Notes under the pieces: model-generated
Told to the model about the DNA's origin: nothing
The model's input: only the letters and a program-made list of their open reading frames with translations
Database searches by the model: none
Made by a program: the position numbers and the translations under genes
Shown here: one piece after another, positions 15,037-23,772 of the stretch
How the letters are laid out: each line of letters begins with the position of its first letter
How positions within the stretch are numbered: the first letter of the stretch is position 1
Assembly: GCA_021202015.1 (NCBI GenBank)
Contig: JAJQDV010000013.1
Span: 1 to 64,000 of the forward strand
DNA from: Clostridiales bacterium
Lineage (GTDB): Bacteria > Bacillota > Clostridia > Lachnospirales > Lachnospiraceae
DNA length: 64,000 nucleotides
Direction of reading: 5' to 3'

Positions 15037-16401
15037 ATGAATAGTATTGATTTGTCCACCATACCGCTTTGGGTATGCCTGCCTTTTGCTGCGCTGCTGA
15101 TCTGTATCGCGGTGATGCCGCTGATCGCGGGCGAATGGTGGGAAAAACATCAGGCATACGTTATCATTGTTTTGTCTGTACTTTTTATTATACCTTTTGC
15201 CGTGCTTTTCGGGTCAGGGGCCGCGGCGGAGACGGTGCTGGAATGTCTGTTTAATGATTATCTGACGTTTATTGTCCTGCTGTTCGGCCTGTACTGTGTC
15301 GCGGGAAATATCCATCTGGAGGGGGATCTGGCGGGGTCGCCGCGGGTCAACATCCTGATGCTTCTGCTCGGCACGGTGCTTGCCAGCTTTATCGGCACGA
15401 CCGGGGCGAGTATGCTGCTGGTCCGTCCGGTGATCAAGATGAATTCCTGGAGGAGGAACCGTGCGCATATCATGGTGTTCTTCATTTTCCTGGTGTCCAA
15501 TATCGGAGGCTGCCTGACGCCGATCGGCGATCCGCCGCTTCTGATGGGATTTTCACGGGGGGTTCCTTTCGCGTGGAGCTTTCATCTGCTGCCGCTTCTT
15601 GCCGTGAACGCGGTTCTTCTTCTGCTGATTTTTTATGTGATCGACCGCAGGGCGTACCGCAGGGATATTGTAGCCGGCATGCGGCCGGATATCAGCGGGA
15701 ACGGTACGAAGATTTCGCTGAAGGGCGTGCATAATCTGGCCTTTATCGCCATGATTATCTTTGCCGTGATCTTAAGTGGCGCATTGCCGAAGCTGCCCGC
15801 GTTTCAGGACGCGTCCGGCGAGACGATCGGCATCCATATCTTCGGAGAAGTCAGTTTTCCGATTTCTTCGCTGATCGAGGTCGTCATCATTCTGCTCGCC
15901 GCGTTCCTGTCCTTTCGGACGACGAAGAGGGACGTCCGTGTGGCGAACCATTTTACCTGGGGCGCGATCCGCGAGGTTGCCGTCCTGTTTGTCGGCATCT
16001 TTATCACCATGCAGCCGGCGCTGATGATCCTGAAGGCGAAGGGCGGAAGCCTCGGCCTGACGGAGCCCTTCCAGATGTTCTGGGTTACGGGCGCGCTGTC
16101 CAGCTTCCTTGATAACACGCCGACGTATCTGGTGTTCCTGACGACGGCCGGCGCGATGAACCTCGGCTCCGGCGTGGCGACGACGGTCGGGACGATTCCG
16201 GTGAAAATGCTGATGGCGGTTTCCGCCGGCGCGGTGTTCATGGGAGCCAACACTTATATCGGAAACGCGCCGAACTTTATGGTGAAGTCTATTTCCGAAG
16301 AAAATGGTATCCGCATGCCGTCCTTTGTGGCGTATCTGACCTGGTCGGTCCGGTTTCTGATCCCGGTGTTTGTCGTTGATATGCTGCTGTTTTTCCTTTA
16401 G
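15037..16401 (+). CDS. Ion transporter superfamily (NhaD/ArsB/CitM-like) permease, probable Na+/H+ antiporter
   Basis: A 454-residue polytopic membrane protein with about ten or more hydrophobic segments. Two inverted-repeat-type signature regions are visible: FIGTTGASMLLVRPVI with NIGGCLTPIGDPPLLMGFSRG, and in the second half SSFLDNTPTYLVFL with MGANTYIGNAPNFMVKS. Such DNxP and PIGDPP motifs are typical of NhaD/ArsB/SLC13-like carriers, so sodium:proton exchange or anion transport is likely; the substrate cannot be read from sequence. The ATG at 15037 follows AGGAGG. A cytidylate-kinase-like gene begins only 12 bp after the stop, and the same pairing recurs at 54287-56266. Confidence 0.85.
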   Translation: MNSIDLSTIPLWVCLPFAALLICIAVMPLIAGEWWEKHQAYVIIVLSVLFIIPFAVLFGSGAAAETVLECLFNDYLTFIVLLFGLYCVAGNIHLEGDLAGSPRVNILMLLLGTVLASFIGTTGASMLLVRPVIKMNSWRRNRAHIMVFFIFLVSNIGGCLTPIGDPPLLMGFSRGVPFAWSFHLLPLLAVNAVLLLLIFYVIDRRAYRRDIVAGMRPDISGNGTKISLKGVHNLAFIAMIIFAVILSGALPKLPAFQDASGETIGIHIFGEVSFPISSLIEVVIILLAAFLSFRTTKRDVRVANHFTWGAIREVAVLFVGIFITMQPALMILKAKGGSLGLTEPFQMFWVTGALSSFLDNTPTYLVFLTTAGAMNLGSGVATTVGTIPVKMLMAVSAGAVFMGANTYIGNAPNFMVKSISEENGIRMPSFVAYLTWSVRFLIPVFVVDMLLFFL

Positions 16402-16413
16402 GAGGTGACCGAT

Positions 16414-17451
16414 ATGGATGAGATCAAATCACTGGATCTCCGCGAACTGGCGGAGCGCATTTATAATCTGGACGAAAAGGCGTATACCATCACCGGTTCC
16501 GCCCTCGGCCGGGTCTATAACGGGGATAAGGAACACGCGATCGCGTATATTATCGATCTGCTGGAGGCGCAGAAGGGCGCCGATATCCTCCGCGATGAGC
16601 TGGCTCTGATCGGGAATATGGGAAAAACGATCGCGGAGAAGCATAATCGGACGGATATCCTCGATGAGTACAATGCCATCACGAAGCAGACGAAGTGGCA
16701 GGCGGATCACTATACCAGGGTGGATATCCTGGATCAGTCCCGCGCGGCTTTAAACACGATTGCGCTGAAGGACCGGTTTTCCGAGGAGGATAAGAGGATT
16801 ATCTGTATCGCGAGGACATACGGCAGCGGCGGCCACGAGATCGGCTTCGCCCTGGCGAATGAGAAGAATATGTCTTATTACGATAAAAAGATATTTATGG
16901 AGATCCTGAAACGGATGTCCGCGGGGAATAAGAGTATCTGGGAGCACGCGGATTATTATGAGAAGGCTGTCAGAGGAAATCCGGTCTATGCCGGCATGCC
17001 GTTTGAGAACGACAACCTGCCGCCCGTGAAACAGATGCGGGAGGATTTCTCCAAATTCCACGGCCTGCCGAGGCGGGACGCCCTGTATTTTACGCAGAGC
17101 AAGATGATTCTGGATCTGGCGAAAACCGAGAATTTTGTCATGCTGGGCCGATACGCGGATGTGGTTCTGACGAATGAGCACATCCCGCATATCAGCATCT
17201 TTATCACGGCGCCCCTGGAAAATCGAATCGAGAGGCTGAAATCCCTGTATCCGGAGCGTTCGGAGAAGCAGATCAGAAAGATGCTGATTCAGTCGGATAA
17301 AACGCATCTGCGCGAGTACAGATACTTTACCGGACGGATGTGGGGCAGGGCGGAGAATTACGATCTGACGATCAACAGCGCCAGCTACGGCATCTCCGGA
17401 TCGGTGGCCATGCTGCTCGAAATGCTGGAAGGAAAGGTGGATTATAAATAG
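16414..17451 (+). CDS. Cytidylate-kinase-like (PF13189 type) protein with an extra N-terminal domain
   Basis: A 345-residue cytoplasmic protein. The C-terminal ~210 residues resemble the cytidylate kinase-like family: CIARTYGSGGHEIGFALANEKNMSYYDKKIF replaces the usual GKST P-loop with GSGG, followed by FVMLGRYADVVL and ISIFITAPLENRIERLKSLY. The N-terminal ~125 residues (ELAERIYNLDEKAYTITGSALGRVYNGDKEHAIAYI) are helical and have no recognised family. The ATG at 16414 is used because GGAGG (16401-16405) lies 8 bp before it. The translational proximity to the transporter suggests that the protein serves or regulates it; nucleotide substrate unknown. Confidence 0.75.
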   Translation: MDEIKSLDLRELAERIYNLDEKAYTITGSALGRVYNGDKEHAIAYIIDLLEAQKGADILRDELALIGNMGKTIAEKHNRTDILDEYNAITKQTKWQADHYTRVDILDQSRAALNTIALKDRFSEEDKRIICIARTYGSGGHEIGFALANEKNMSYYDKKIFMEILKRMSAGNKSIWEHADYYEKAVRGNPVYAGMPFENDNLPPVKQMREDFSKFHGLPRRDALYFTQSKMILDLAKTENFVMLGRYADVVLTNEHIPHISIFITAPLENRIERLKSLYPERSEKQIRKMLIQSDKTHLREYRYFTGRMWGRAENYDLTINSASYGISGSVAMLLEMLEGKVDYK

Positions 17452-17457
17452 AGGATA

Positions 17458-17500
17458 AAACACCCGGGAACAGTTACAGTCGAAGTCCCGGGTGTTTCAT
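17458..17500. terminator. Bidirectional terminator between convergent genes
   Basis: AAACACCCGGGA (17458-17469) pairs perfectly with TCCCGGGTGTTT (17486-17497). It separates the kinase-like gene from the reverse-strand ABC-F gene. Confidence 0.85.
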
Positions 17501-17533
17501 ATATTCAGAAACGTCTGTAATGCGTCAGATCCT

Positions 17534-19174
17534 TCAGTTATCTTCCCGGTCAGACGCCGCCATCGTATATACCTGGCGTTTCCGTGCCATTTCATCACTT
17601 TCCAGATATTCATCGTAGGATGTGACTTTATCAATAAATGATCCGTTTGGCAGAAATTCTATAATGCGGTTTGCCGTGGTCTGGACGATCTGATGATCCC
17701 TGGAAGCGAAGAGCAGTACGCCGGGAAATTTGATCAGGCCGTTGTTCAGCGCCGTGATGGACTCCATATCCAGATGGTCGGTCGGCTCATCCAGGATCAG
17801 TACGTTCGACCCCTCGATCATCATGCGGGAAAACAGCACGCGCACCTTTTCTCCGCCGGAGAGCACGCGCATTTTCTTCACGCCGTCCTCGCCGGGAAAA
17901 AGCATACGCCCGAGGAAACCGCGGACATAGGTGGCGTCCTTGATCTCAGAATACTGGGTCAGCCAGTCCACGATGACCAGATCAGTGTCAAAGATCTTCG
18001 TGTTGTCTTTCGGGAACCAGGAGCGGCTGGTAGTGACGCCCCATTTGTAGGATCCCTCGTCGGGCTCCATTTCGCCGGAGAGAATCCGGAACAGGACGGT
18101 CTTCGCGAACTCATTGCTGCCGACAAAGGCGATCTTGTCCTCGCGTCCGACGATAAAGGATACATTGTCCAGAATCTTCACGCCGTCGATGGTCTTGCTG
18201 ATGCCATCCACGGTGAGCACCTCATTCCCGATCTCTCTCTGGGGGCGGAAATCGATGTACGGATACTTCCGGCTGGATGGTTTGATCTCGTCCAGCTCAA
18301 TCTTCTCCAGCGCCCGCTTCCGCGAGGTCGCCTGTTTGGATTTGGAGGCGTTGGCGGAGAAGCGGGAGATAAACTCCTGCAGCTCTTTGATTTTTTCTTC
18401 TTTTTTCTTATTTGCTTCCTTCATCTGGCGGATCATCAGCTGGCTGGATTCATACCAGAAATCGTAGTTGCCGGCGTAGAGCTGAATCTTCGCATAGTCG
18501 ATGTCCGCGATATGGGTGCAGACCTTATTTAAAAAGTACCGGTCATGGGACACGACAATGACGGTGTTGTCAAAGGTGATCAGAAACTCCTCCAGCCAGG
18601 CGATGGCGTCCAGGTCCAGATTGTTTGTCGGCTCGTCGAGCAGCAGGATGTCCGGATTGCCGAAAAGAGCCTGCGCCAGGAGGATTTTTACCTTCATGGC
18701 GCCGGGCATGTCGCTCATCATGGCGTAGTGGTGTTCGGTGTCCACGCCCAGTCCGTTTAAGAGGGTGGCGGCGTCGGCTTCCGCGTTCCATCCGTCCATC
18801 TCGGCAAACTCCGCCTCAAGCTCGCTGGCGCGGATGCCGTCCTCATCAGTGAAATCCTCCTTCATGTAGATGGCGTCCTTTTCCTTCATAATGTCGTACA
18901 GACGCCGGTTGCCCATAATGACGGTATCCAGAACCGGATAGGCGTCGTACTTGAAGTGATCCTGCTGCAGGAAGGAAAGGCGCTGCCCCGGCGTGACGGA
19001 GACGCTGCCGTTCGTTGGCTCCAGCTGTCCGTTTAAGATTTTCAGAAATGTGGATTTGCCGGCGCCGTTCGCGCCGATCAGCCCGTAGCAGTTGCCCTCG
19101 GTGAACTTGATGTTCACGTCCTCAAAGAGCGCCTTCTTTCCTATTCTTAATGTTACGTTATTTGCACTGATCAT
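17534..19174 (-). CDS. ABC-F family ATPase (YkpA/YbiT-like) with degenerate second nucleotide site
   Basis: A soluble 546-residue duplicated ABC ATPase without membrane domains, of the ribosome-associated ABC-F class. The first domain is canonical: GLIGANGAGKSTFL, LDEPTNNLDLDAIAW and VVSHDRYFLN. The linker contains SRFSANASKSKQATSRKR, typical of YkpA/YbiT. In the second domain the Walker A is altered to VGSNEFAKTVLF and the H-loop to ASRDHQ (His replaced by Arg), while LSGGEKVR and LDEPTDHLDMESI are intact. The start at 19174 gives MISANNVTLRIG with AGGAG upstream. It has its own promoter (19255-19283). A role in translation or antibiotic tolerance is family-based inference. Confidence 0.92.
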   Translation of the reverse strand: MISANNVTLRIGKKALFEDVNIKFTEGNCYGLIGANGAGKSTFLKILNGQLEPTNGSVSVTPGQRLSFLQQDHFKYDAYPVLDTVIMGNRRLYDIMKEKDAIYMKEDFTDEDGIRASELEAEFAEMDGWNAEADAATLLNGLGVDTEHHYAMMSDMPGAMKVKILLAQALFGNPDILLLDEPTNNLDLDAIAWLEEFLITFDNTVIVVSHDRYFLNKVCTHIADIDYAKIQLYAGNYDFWYESSQLMIRQMKEANKKKEEKIKELQEFISRFSANASKSKQATSRKRALEKIELDEIKPSSRKYPYIDFRPQREIGNEVLTVDGISKTIDGVKILDNVSFIVGREDKIAFVGSNEFAKTVLFRILSGEMEPDEGSYKWGVTTSRSWFPKDNTKIFDTDLVIVDWLTQYSEIKDATYVRGFLGRMLFPGEDGVKKMRVLSGGEKVRVLFSRMMIEGSNVLILDEPTDHLDMESITALNNGLIKFPGVLLFASRDHQIVQTTANRIIEFLPNGSFIDKVTSYDEYLESDEMARKRQVYTMAASDREDN

Positions 19175-19254
19175 GATGGATATCTCCTGATATTGTTTTG
19201 TATTATTCAATAAGAACCGGGAATCTCTTTTTCCAAAGTTCCCGTATCTGTCAT

Positions 19255-19283
19255 ATTTTACACAATCGAAGCGGCAGATGCAA
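19255..19283 (-). promoter_or_regulatory. Promoter of the ABC-F gene
   Basis: On the reverse strand, TTGCAT (19283-19278), a 17-bp spacer and TAAAAT (19260-19255). The transcript would have a leader of ~75 nt including a 6-bp hairpin, a layout in which ABC-F genes are often attenuated. Confidence 0.6.
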
Positions 19284-19430
19284 CAGAAAGATCGATATTT
19301 CACATGATTTTCCCGCCGGACAGCTGAAAAATCAAGAGTTGCCGGCTGCCGGTTCGATTCATCAGTGTATTTATTTCTGTAATACGTAAAATTTTTTTAC
19401 AAAAAAAACGGAACTTTTTGTGAAATCTGG

Positions 19431-19459
19431 TTGTTTTCTTTCGATGAATAAGGTAGAAT
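19431..19459 (+). promoter_or_regulatory. Promoter of nifJ
   Basis: TTGTTT (19431-19436), a 17-bp spacer and TAGAAT (19454-19459), about 62 bp before the nifJ start. Confidence 0.6.
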
Positions 19460-19521
19460 AAATAAGGTTGATTAATAGGGGAAAATGTTTAATCACTGAA
19501 ATTAATTGAGGAGGAATAGAA

Positions 19522-22500
19522 ATGAAACGTTCTATGAAAACCATGGATGGCAACCACGCGGCGGCGCACGCGTCCTACGCATACTCTGACGTGGCTGCGA
19601 TCTATCCGATCACACCTTCATCCGTGATGGCGGAGGCGTCCGATGAATGGGCGACGGCGGGCCGGAAGAATATCTTCGGCCAGACGGTCAAGATCACGGA
19701 GATGCAGTCCGAGGCCGGCGCGGCGGGTGCGGTGCACGGCTCGCTGAGCGCGGGCGCACTGACGTCCACCTACACGGCTTCCCAGGGTCTGCTTCTGATG
19801 ATCCCGAACCTGTACAAGATCGCGGGTGAGCGGCTTCCGGGCGTGTTTAACGTATCTGCCCGTACCATTGCCACGCATGCGCTCTGTATTTTCGGCGATC
19901 ATTCCGATGTCTACGCATGTCGCCAGACGGGTGTCGCCATGCTCTGCGAGTCCAGCGTACAGGAGGTTATGGACCTGACGCCGGTTGCATACTGCTCCGC
20001 GATCAAGGGCAGACTGCCGTTTATCAATTTCTTTGACGGCTTCCGTACATCCCATGAAGTCCAGAAGATCGAGACCTGGGATTATGAGGATCTGAAGGAT
20101 CTCGTGGATCTCGACGCGATTCAGGCGTTCCGTGATTCCGCGCTGAACCCGAACCATCCCCGTCAGGACGGTTCCGCACAGAACCCCGATATCTTCTTCC
20201 AGGCGCGTGAGGCGTGCAATGTCGCGTACGACGACATGCCTGCGATCGTCCAGGGTTATATGGACAAGGTCAATGAGAAGATCGGTACGAACTACAAACT
20301 GTTCAATTACTATGGCGCGCCGGACGCGGACCGCGTGATCATCGCGATGGGTTCCGTCTGTGAGACGATCGATGAGACGATCGACTACCTGGCGGCGAAG
20401 GGAGAGAAGGTCGGCCTTGTAAAGGTTCGCCTCTACCGTCCGTTCAGCGCGGACGCCCTTGTGGACGCGATTCCGGATTCCGTGAAGCAGATCTACGTTC
20501 TCGACCGCACGAAGGAGCCGGGCGCCATGGGCGAGCCGCTGTATCTGGATGTGGTTGCCGCTCTGAAGAATACGAAGTTTGACGCGGTTCCGATCTTTAC
20601 CGGACGCTACGGACTCGGCTCCAAGGACACGACGCCGGGTCAGATCATTGCCGTATATAATAATAAGGAGAAAAAGCAGTTCACCATCGGTATCACGGAT
20701 GATGTGACGAACCTCTCCCTTCCGGTGACGGAGAATCCGGTCACGACGCCCGCCGGCACGATCAACTGCAAGTTCTGGGGTCTCGGTGCGGACGGTACCG
20801 TCGGCGCGAACAAGAACTCCATCAAAATCATCGGCGACAATACCGACATGTACGCGCAGGCATATTTTGACTACGATTCCAAGAAATCCGGTGGTGTGAC
20901 GATCTCCCACCTGCGTTTCGGCAAGGATCCGATCCGCTCCACATACCTGATTTCAATGGCGAATTTTGTAGCCTGTCATTGTCCTGCGTACATCCGCAAG
21001 TATAACATGGTTCAGGATCTGGTTCCGGGAGGCACCTTCCTTCTGAACTGTTCCTGGGACGCGGCGCAGCTCGAGGAGCATCTGCCGGGCCAGGTAAAAC
21101 GGTACATCGCGGAGAACGACATTCAGTTCTACACCATCGACGGCATCAAGATCGGCAAGGAGATCGGTCTCGGCGGACGGATCAATACCGTTCTGCAGTC
21201 CGCATTTTTCGCTCTGTCGAAGGTCATCCCGGTGGAGGATGCGAACCGTTTGATGAAGGAAGCTGCCAAGGCCTCCTACGGCAAGAAGGGCGACAAGATC
21301 GTTCAGATGAACTATGACGCGATCGACGCCGGCGCAACCTCATTTGTGAAGGTCGAGGTACCGGAGAGCTGGAAGAACGCGGCGGATGAGGACCTCACCG
21401 GCGCGGCGGCGACCGGCAAACGTCAGGATGTTGTGGATTTTGTAAATACGATTCAGAAGAAGGTGAACGCGCAGCAGGGCATTACGCTTCCGGTATCCGC
21501 GTTTACCCCTTACGCTACCGGCAATACTCCGTCCGGTGCTGCGGCTTATGAGAAGCGCGGCGTGGCGGTGGATATCCCGGTTTGGAACGTGGACAAGTGC
21601 ATCCAATGCAACCAGTGCTCCTATGTCTGCCCGCACGCCTGCATCCGTCCGGCTGTCATGACGGAGGAAGAGGCCGCTGCGGCTCCCGCAGGCATGACCT
21701 ATAAGGATATGACCGGTCTGAAGCAGTACAAATTCGCGATCACGGTATCCGCGTACGACTGCACCGGATGCGGTTCCTGCGTCAATGTATGCCCGGATAA
21801 GGTTCAGGCGATCACGATGCAGAACTTTGAGGAGAATGCCGGTACACAGGAATACTTCAACTACGGTCTGGAGCTTTCGGCGAAGCCGGATGTCCTGGAA
21901 AAGTTCAAACAGACGACCGTGAAGGGCTCCCAGTTCAAACAGCCGCTGCTTGAGTTCTCGGGCGCGTGCGCGGGCTGCGGTGAGACCCCTTACGCGAAAC
22001 TGATCACACAGCTGTTCGGCGACCGGATGTACATCGCGAACGCGACCGGATGCTCCTCCATCTGGGGCAACTCCTCCCCGGCTACCCCGTATACGGTGAA
22101 CGCGGAGGGCAAGGGTCCGGCATGGTGCAACTCCCTGTTTGAGGACGCGGCTGAGTTCGGTTACGGTATGCTGCTGGCGAACAATGCCATCCGCGGCGGC
22201 CTGAAGGAAAAGCTGGAGAATATGGCGGCGAATTCCCAGAAGGACTTTGTAAAAGAGGCAATCGCAGAATATCTCGACACCTACAGCTGCGGCGTGACAA
22301 ACGGACCGGCAACAGAGAAGCTGATCGCCGCGCTGACGGAGTGCGGTTGTGATAAAGCGCATGAGATCCTCGCGCAGAAGGACTTCCTCGCGAAGAAATC
22401 CCAGTGGGTTTTCGGCGGCGACGGCTGGGCTTATGATATCGGCTTTGGCGGTGTAGATCACGTCCTCGCTTCCGGCAAGGATATCAATATCATGGTATTT

Positions 22501-23058
22501 GATACAGAGGTATATTCGAATACGGGCGGACAGTCCTCCAAGGCGACGCCGGCCGGCGCGGTTGCGCAGTTCGCGGCAGGCGGCAAGGAGGTCAAGAAAA
22601 AAGACCTCGCTTCCATCGCGATGAGCTACGGCTATGTATATGTAGCGCAGATCGCCATGGGCGCGGACATGAACCAGTGTGTGAAGGCGCTCACGGAGGC
22701 GGAGGCTTATCCTGGCCCGTCCCTGATCATCGCCTATGCGCCGTGCATCAACCACGGCATCAAGATCGGCATGAGCAAGGCGCAGACCGAGGAGAAGAAT
22801 GCGGTGACCGTCGGTTACTGGCATAACTTCCGTTACAATCCGGCGCTTGTGGCCGAGGGCAAGAACGCGTTCAGCCTGGACAGCAAGGCACCGACCGGAG
22901 ATTACAAGGCTTTCCTGAACGGCGAGGTTCGCTACAACGCGCTGGCTCGTCTCGACGCGGAGAAGGCGGAGCGGCTGTTCGAGGTATCCGAGCAGAACGC
23001 GAAGGACAGATACGCATATCTGAATAAACTCATCACGCTTTACGGAGCGGAGGAGTAA
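19522..23058 (+). CDS. nifJ: Pyruvate:ferredoxin (flavodoxin) oxidoreductase
   Basis: A 1,178-residue single-chain PFOR that oxidises pyruvate to acetyl-CoA and CO2 and reduces ferredoxin, the central energy step of anaerobes. Domains in order: pyruvate-binding domain (TMDGNHAAAHASYAYSDVAAIYPITPSS), domain II, the gamma/EKR-like domain (~430-560), two 4Fe-4S clusters (CIQCNQCSYVCP at ~693 and CTGCGSCVNVCP at ~748), and the thiamine diphosphate domain (CAGCGETPYAKL, ATGCSSIWGNSSP, GDGWAYDIGFGG with DTEVYSNTGGQ near 985). GAGGAGG precedes the ATG. Monocistronic, with its own promoter and terminator. Confidence 0.98.
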   Translation: MKRSMKTMDGNHAAAHASYAYSDVAAIYPITPSSVMAEASDEWATAGRKNIFGQTVKITEMQSEAGAAGAVHGSLSAGALTSTYTASQGLLLMIPNLYKIAGERLPGVFNVSARTIATHALCIFGDHSDVYACRQTGVAMLCESSVQEVMDLTPVAYCSAIKGRLPFINFFDGFRTSHEVQKIETWDYEDLKDLVDLDAIQAFRDSALNPNHPRQDGSAQNPDIFFQAREACNVAYDDMPAIVQGYMDKVNEKIGTNYKLFNYYGAPDADRVIIAMGSVCETIDETIDYLAAKGEKVGLVKVRLYRPFSADALVDAIPDSVKQIYVLDRTKEPGAMGEPLYLDVVAALKNTKFDAVPIFTGRYGLGSKDTTPGQIIAVYNNKEKKQFTIGITDDVTNLSLPVTENPVTTPAGTINCKFWGLGADGTVGANKNSIKIIGDNTDMYAQAYFDYDSKKSGGVTISHLRFGKDPIRSTYLISMANFVACHCPAYIRKYNMVQDLVPGGTFLLNCSWDAAQLEEHLPGQVKRYIAENDIQFYTIDGIKIGKEIGLGGRINTVLQSAFFALSKVIPVEDANRLMKEAAKASYGKKGDKIVQMNYDAIDAGATSFVKVEVPESWKNAADEDLTGAAATGKRQDVVDFVNTIQKKVNAQQGITLPVSAFTPYATGNTPSGAAAYEKRGVAVDIPVWNVDKCIQCNQCSYVCPHACIRPAVMTEEEAAAAPAGMTYKDMTGLKQYKFAITVSAYDCTGCGSCVNVCPDKVQAITMQNFEENAGTQEYFNYGLELSAKPDVLEKFKQTTVKGSQFKQPLLEFSGACAGCGETPYAKLITQLFGDRMYIANATGCSSIWGNSSPATPYTVNAEGKGPAWCNSLFEDAAEFGYGMLLANNAIRGGLKEKLENMAANSQKDFVKEAIAEYLDTYSCGVTNGPATEKLIAALTECGCDKAHEILAQKDFLAKKSQWVFGGDGWAYDIGFGGVDHVLASGKDINIMVFDTEVYSNTGGQSSKATPAGAVAQFAAGGKEVKKKDLASIAMSYGYVYVAQIAMGADMNQCVKALTEAEAYPGPSLIIAYAPCINHGIKIGMSKAQTEEKNAVTVGYWHNFRYNPALVAEGKNAFSLDSKAPTGDYKAFLNGEVRYNALARLDAEKAERLFEVSEQNAKDRYAYLNKLITLYGAEE

Positions 23059-23096
23059 GCAGACCGCAGGTTTATGTATATCAGATAAAGTAAGTC

Positions 23097-23139
23097 AGAA
23101 AAGAGAAGAATTCCGAAAGGAGTTTTTCTCTTTTCTTTT
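23097..23139 (+). terminator. Intrinsic terminator after nifJ
   Basis: AGAAAAGAGAA (23097-23107) pairs with TTCTCTTTTCT (23126-23136) and is followed by TTT. Confidence 0.8.
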
Positions 23140-23146
23140 GCTATTT

Positions 23147-23189
23147 TGTAATGAAAAAACTTGATATTTTCATTACAGATTTGTATAAT
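23147..23189 (+). promoter_or_regulatory. Promoter and palindromic operator of the toxin-antitoxin operon
   Basis: The promoter is TTGATA (23161-23166), a 17-bp spacer and TATAAT (23184-23189). An 11-bp perfect inverted repeat, TGTAATGAAAA (23147-23157) and TTTTCATTACA (23167-23177), flanks the -35 box. This is the layout expected for autorepression by the RelB-like antitoxin. Confidence 0.8.
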
Positions 23190-23219
23190 AAGAAAAAGAC
23201 AAAAGGAGGGGTTGTATTT

Positions 23220-23486
23220 ATGGCACAGTCAGTAAATATTAATTTTCGTATGGATGCAGATTTGAAAAAAAGCATGGAACAGGTATGCTCCGACATGGGA
23301 CTTTCCATGACAGCAGCTTTTACAATATTTGCAAAGACGGTAAGCAGGGAAAAGCGTATACCTTTTGAAGTAACAGCGGATCCGTTTTATTCCGAAAGTA
23401 ATATGGCACATTTACGTCGCGGCATATCTGCTCTTAATGAAGGAAAAGGTGTTATGCATGAAATAATTGAGGTAGATAATGCATGA
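23220..23486 (+). CDS. RelB/DinJ family antitoxin
   Basis: An 88-residue protein starting MAQSVNINFRMDADLKKSMEQ, a ribbon-helix-helix DNA-binding N-terminus, followed by GLSMTAAFTIFAKTV and a C-terminal toxin-binding tail. The ATG at 23220 is preferred over an earlier one at 23151, because that one overlaps the promoter and operator while AGGAGG (23204-23209) serves 23220. The stop overlaps the yoeB start (ATGA). It should neutralise YoeB and repress the operon through the palindrome at 23147-23177. The DNA is more AT-rich than the neighbours, suggesting horizontal origin. Confidence 0.92.
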   Translation: MAQSVNINFRMDADLKKSMEQVCSDMGLSMTAAFTIFAKTVSREKRIPFEVTADPFYSESNMAHLRRGISALNEGKGVMHEIIEVDNA

Positions 23487-23746
23487 GAAAAATATGGTTT
23501 GAAGAGGCCTGGGAGGATTATTTGTATTGGCAGACACAAGATAAAAAAACAATCAGGCGAATCAATTCTTTGCTGAAAGATATAGAACGTGAAAATTTTC
23601 GTGGGATTGGTAAACCGGAACCATTAAAAGGCGAATTAAGAGGATTTTGGAGCAGAAGGATAGATGACACGAATAGATTGGTTTATCGTATCAGAGACAA
23701 TGAGTTGGAAATCCTGTCGTGTAAAGGACATTACGAAAATGAATAA
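23483..23746 (+). CDS. yoeB: YoeB family toxin, ribosome-dependent mRNA endonuclease
   Basis: An 87-residue RelE-fold toxin. Residues equivalent to the E. coli YoeB catalytic set are at the same positions: Glu46 (GKPEPLKG), Arg65 (NRLVYRI) and His83 (KGHYENE), and the FWSRRI motif is intact, so the toxin should be active. It overlaps the antitoxin by 4 bp. The pairing of a RelB-type antitoxin with a YoeB toxin, instead of YefM, is a known mix-and-match arrangement in Firmicutes. When free, the toxin would cut mRNA in the ribosomal A site and stop growth. Confidence 0.95.
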   Translation: MRKIWFEEAWEDYLYWQTQDKKTIRRINSLLKDIERENFRGIGKPEPLKGELRGFWSRRIDDTNRLVYRIRDNELEILSCKGHYENE

Positions 23747-23772
23747 TCGGCAAAATCAGAAAGGTCTGAAAA

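Larger units (their letters stand above)
19175..19521. other. 347-bp divergent intergenic region between the ABC-F gene and nifJ
   Basis: No gene is visible. It holds back-to-back promoters (19255-19283 reverse, 19431-19459 forward) and, in the ABC-F leader, a CGGGAA/TTCCCG hairpin (19218-19223 with 19239-19244). An AT-rich stretch with A and T tracts lies at 19375-19420. Confidence 0.6.

Noticed and set aside
19618..20910. 430-residue reverse-strand frame within nifJ
   Set aside because: Same reason: an antisense shadow of conserved coding sequence.
21340..22824. 494-residue reverse-strand frame within nifJ
   Set aside because: Antisense to conserved PFOR cluster and thiamine domains, with no ribosome-binding site or recognisable domain.
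23151..23219. N-terminal extension of the RelB-like antitoxin from the ATG at 23151
   Set aside because: This segment contains the -35, -10 and operator palindrome; the ribosome-binding site points to 23220.
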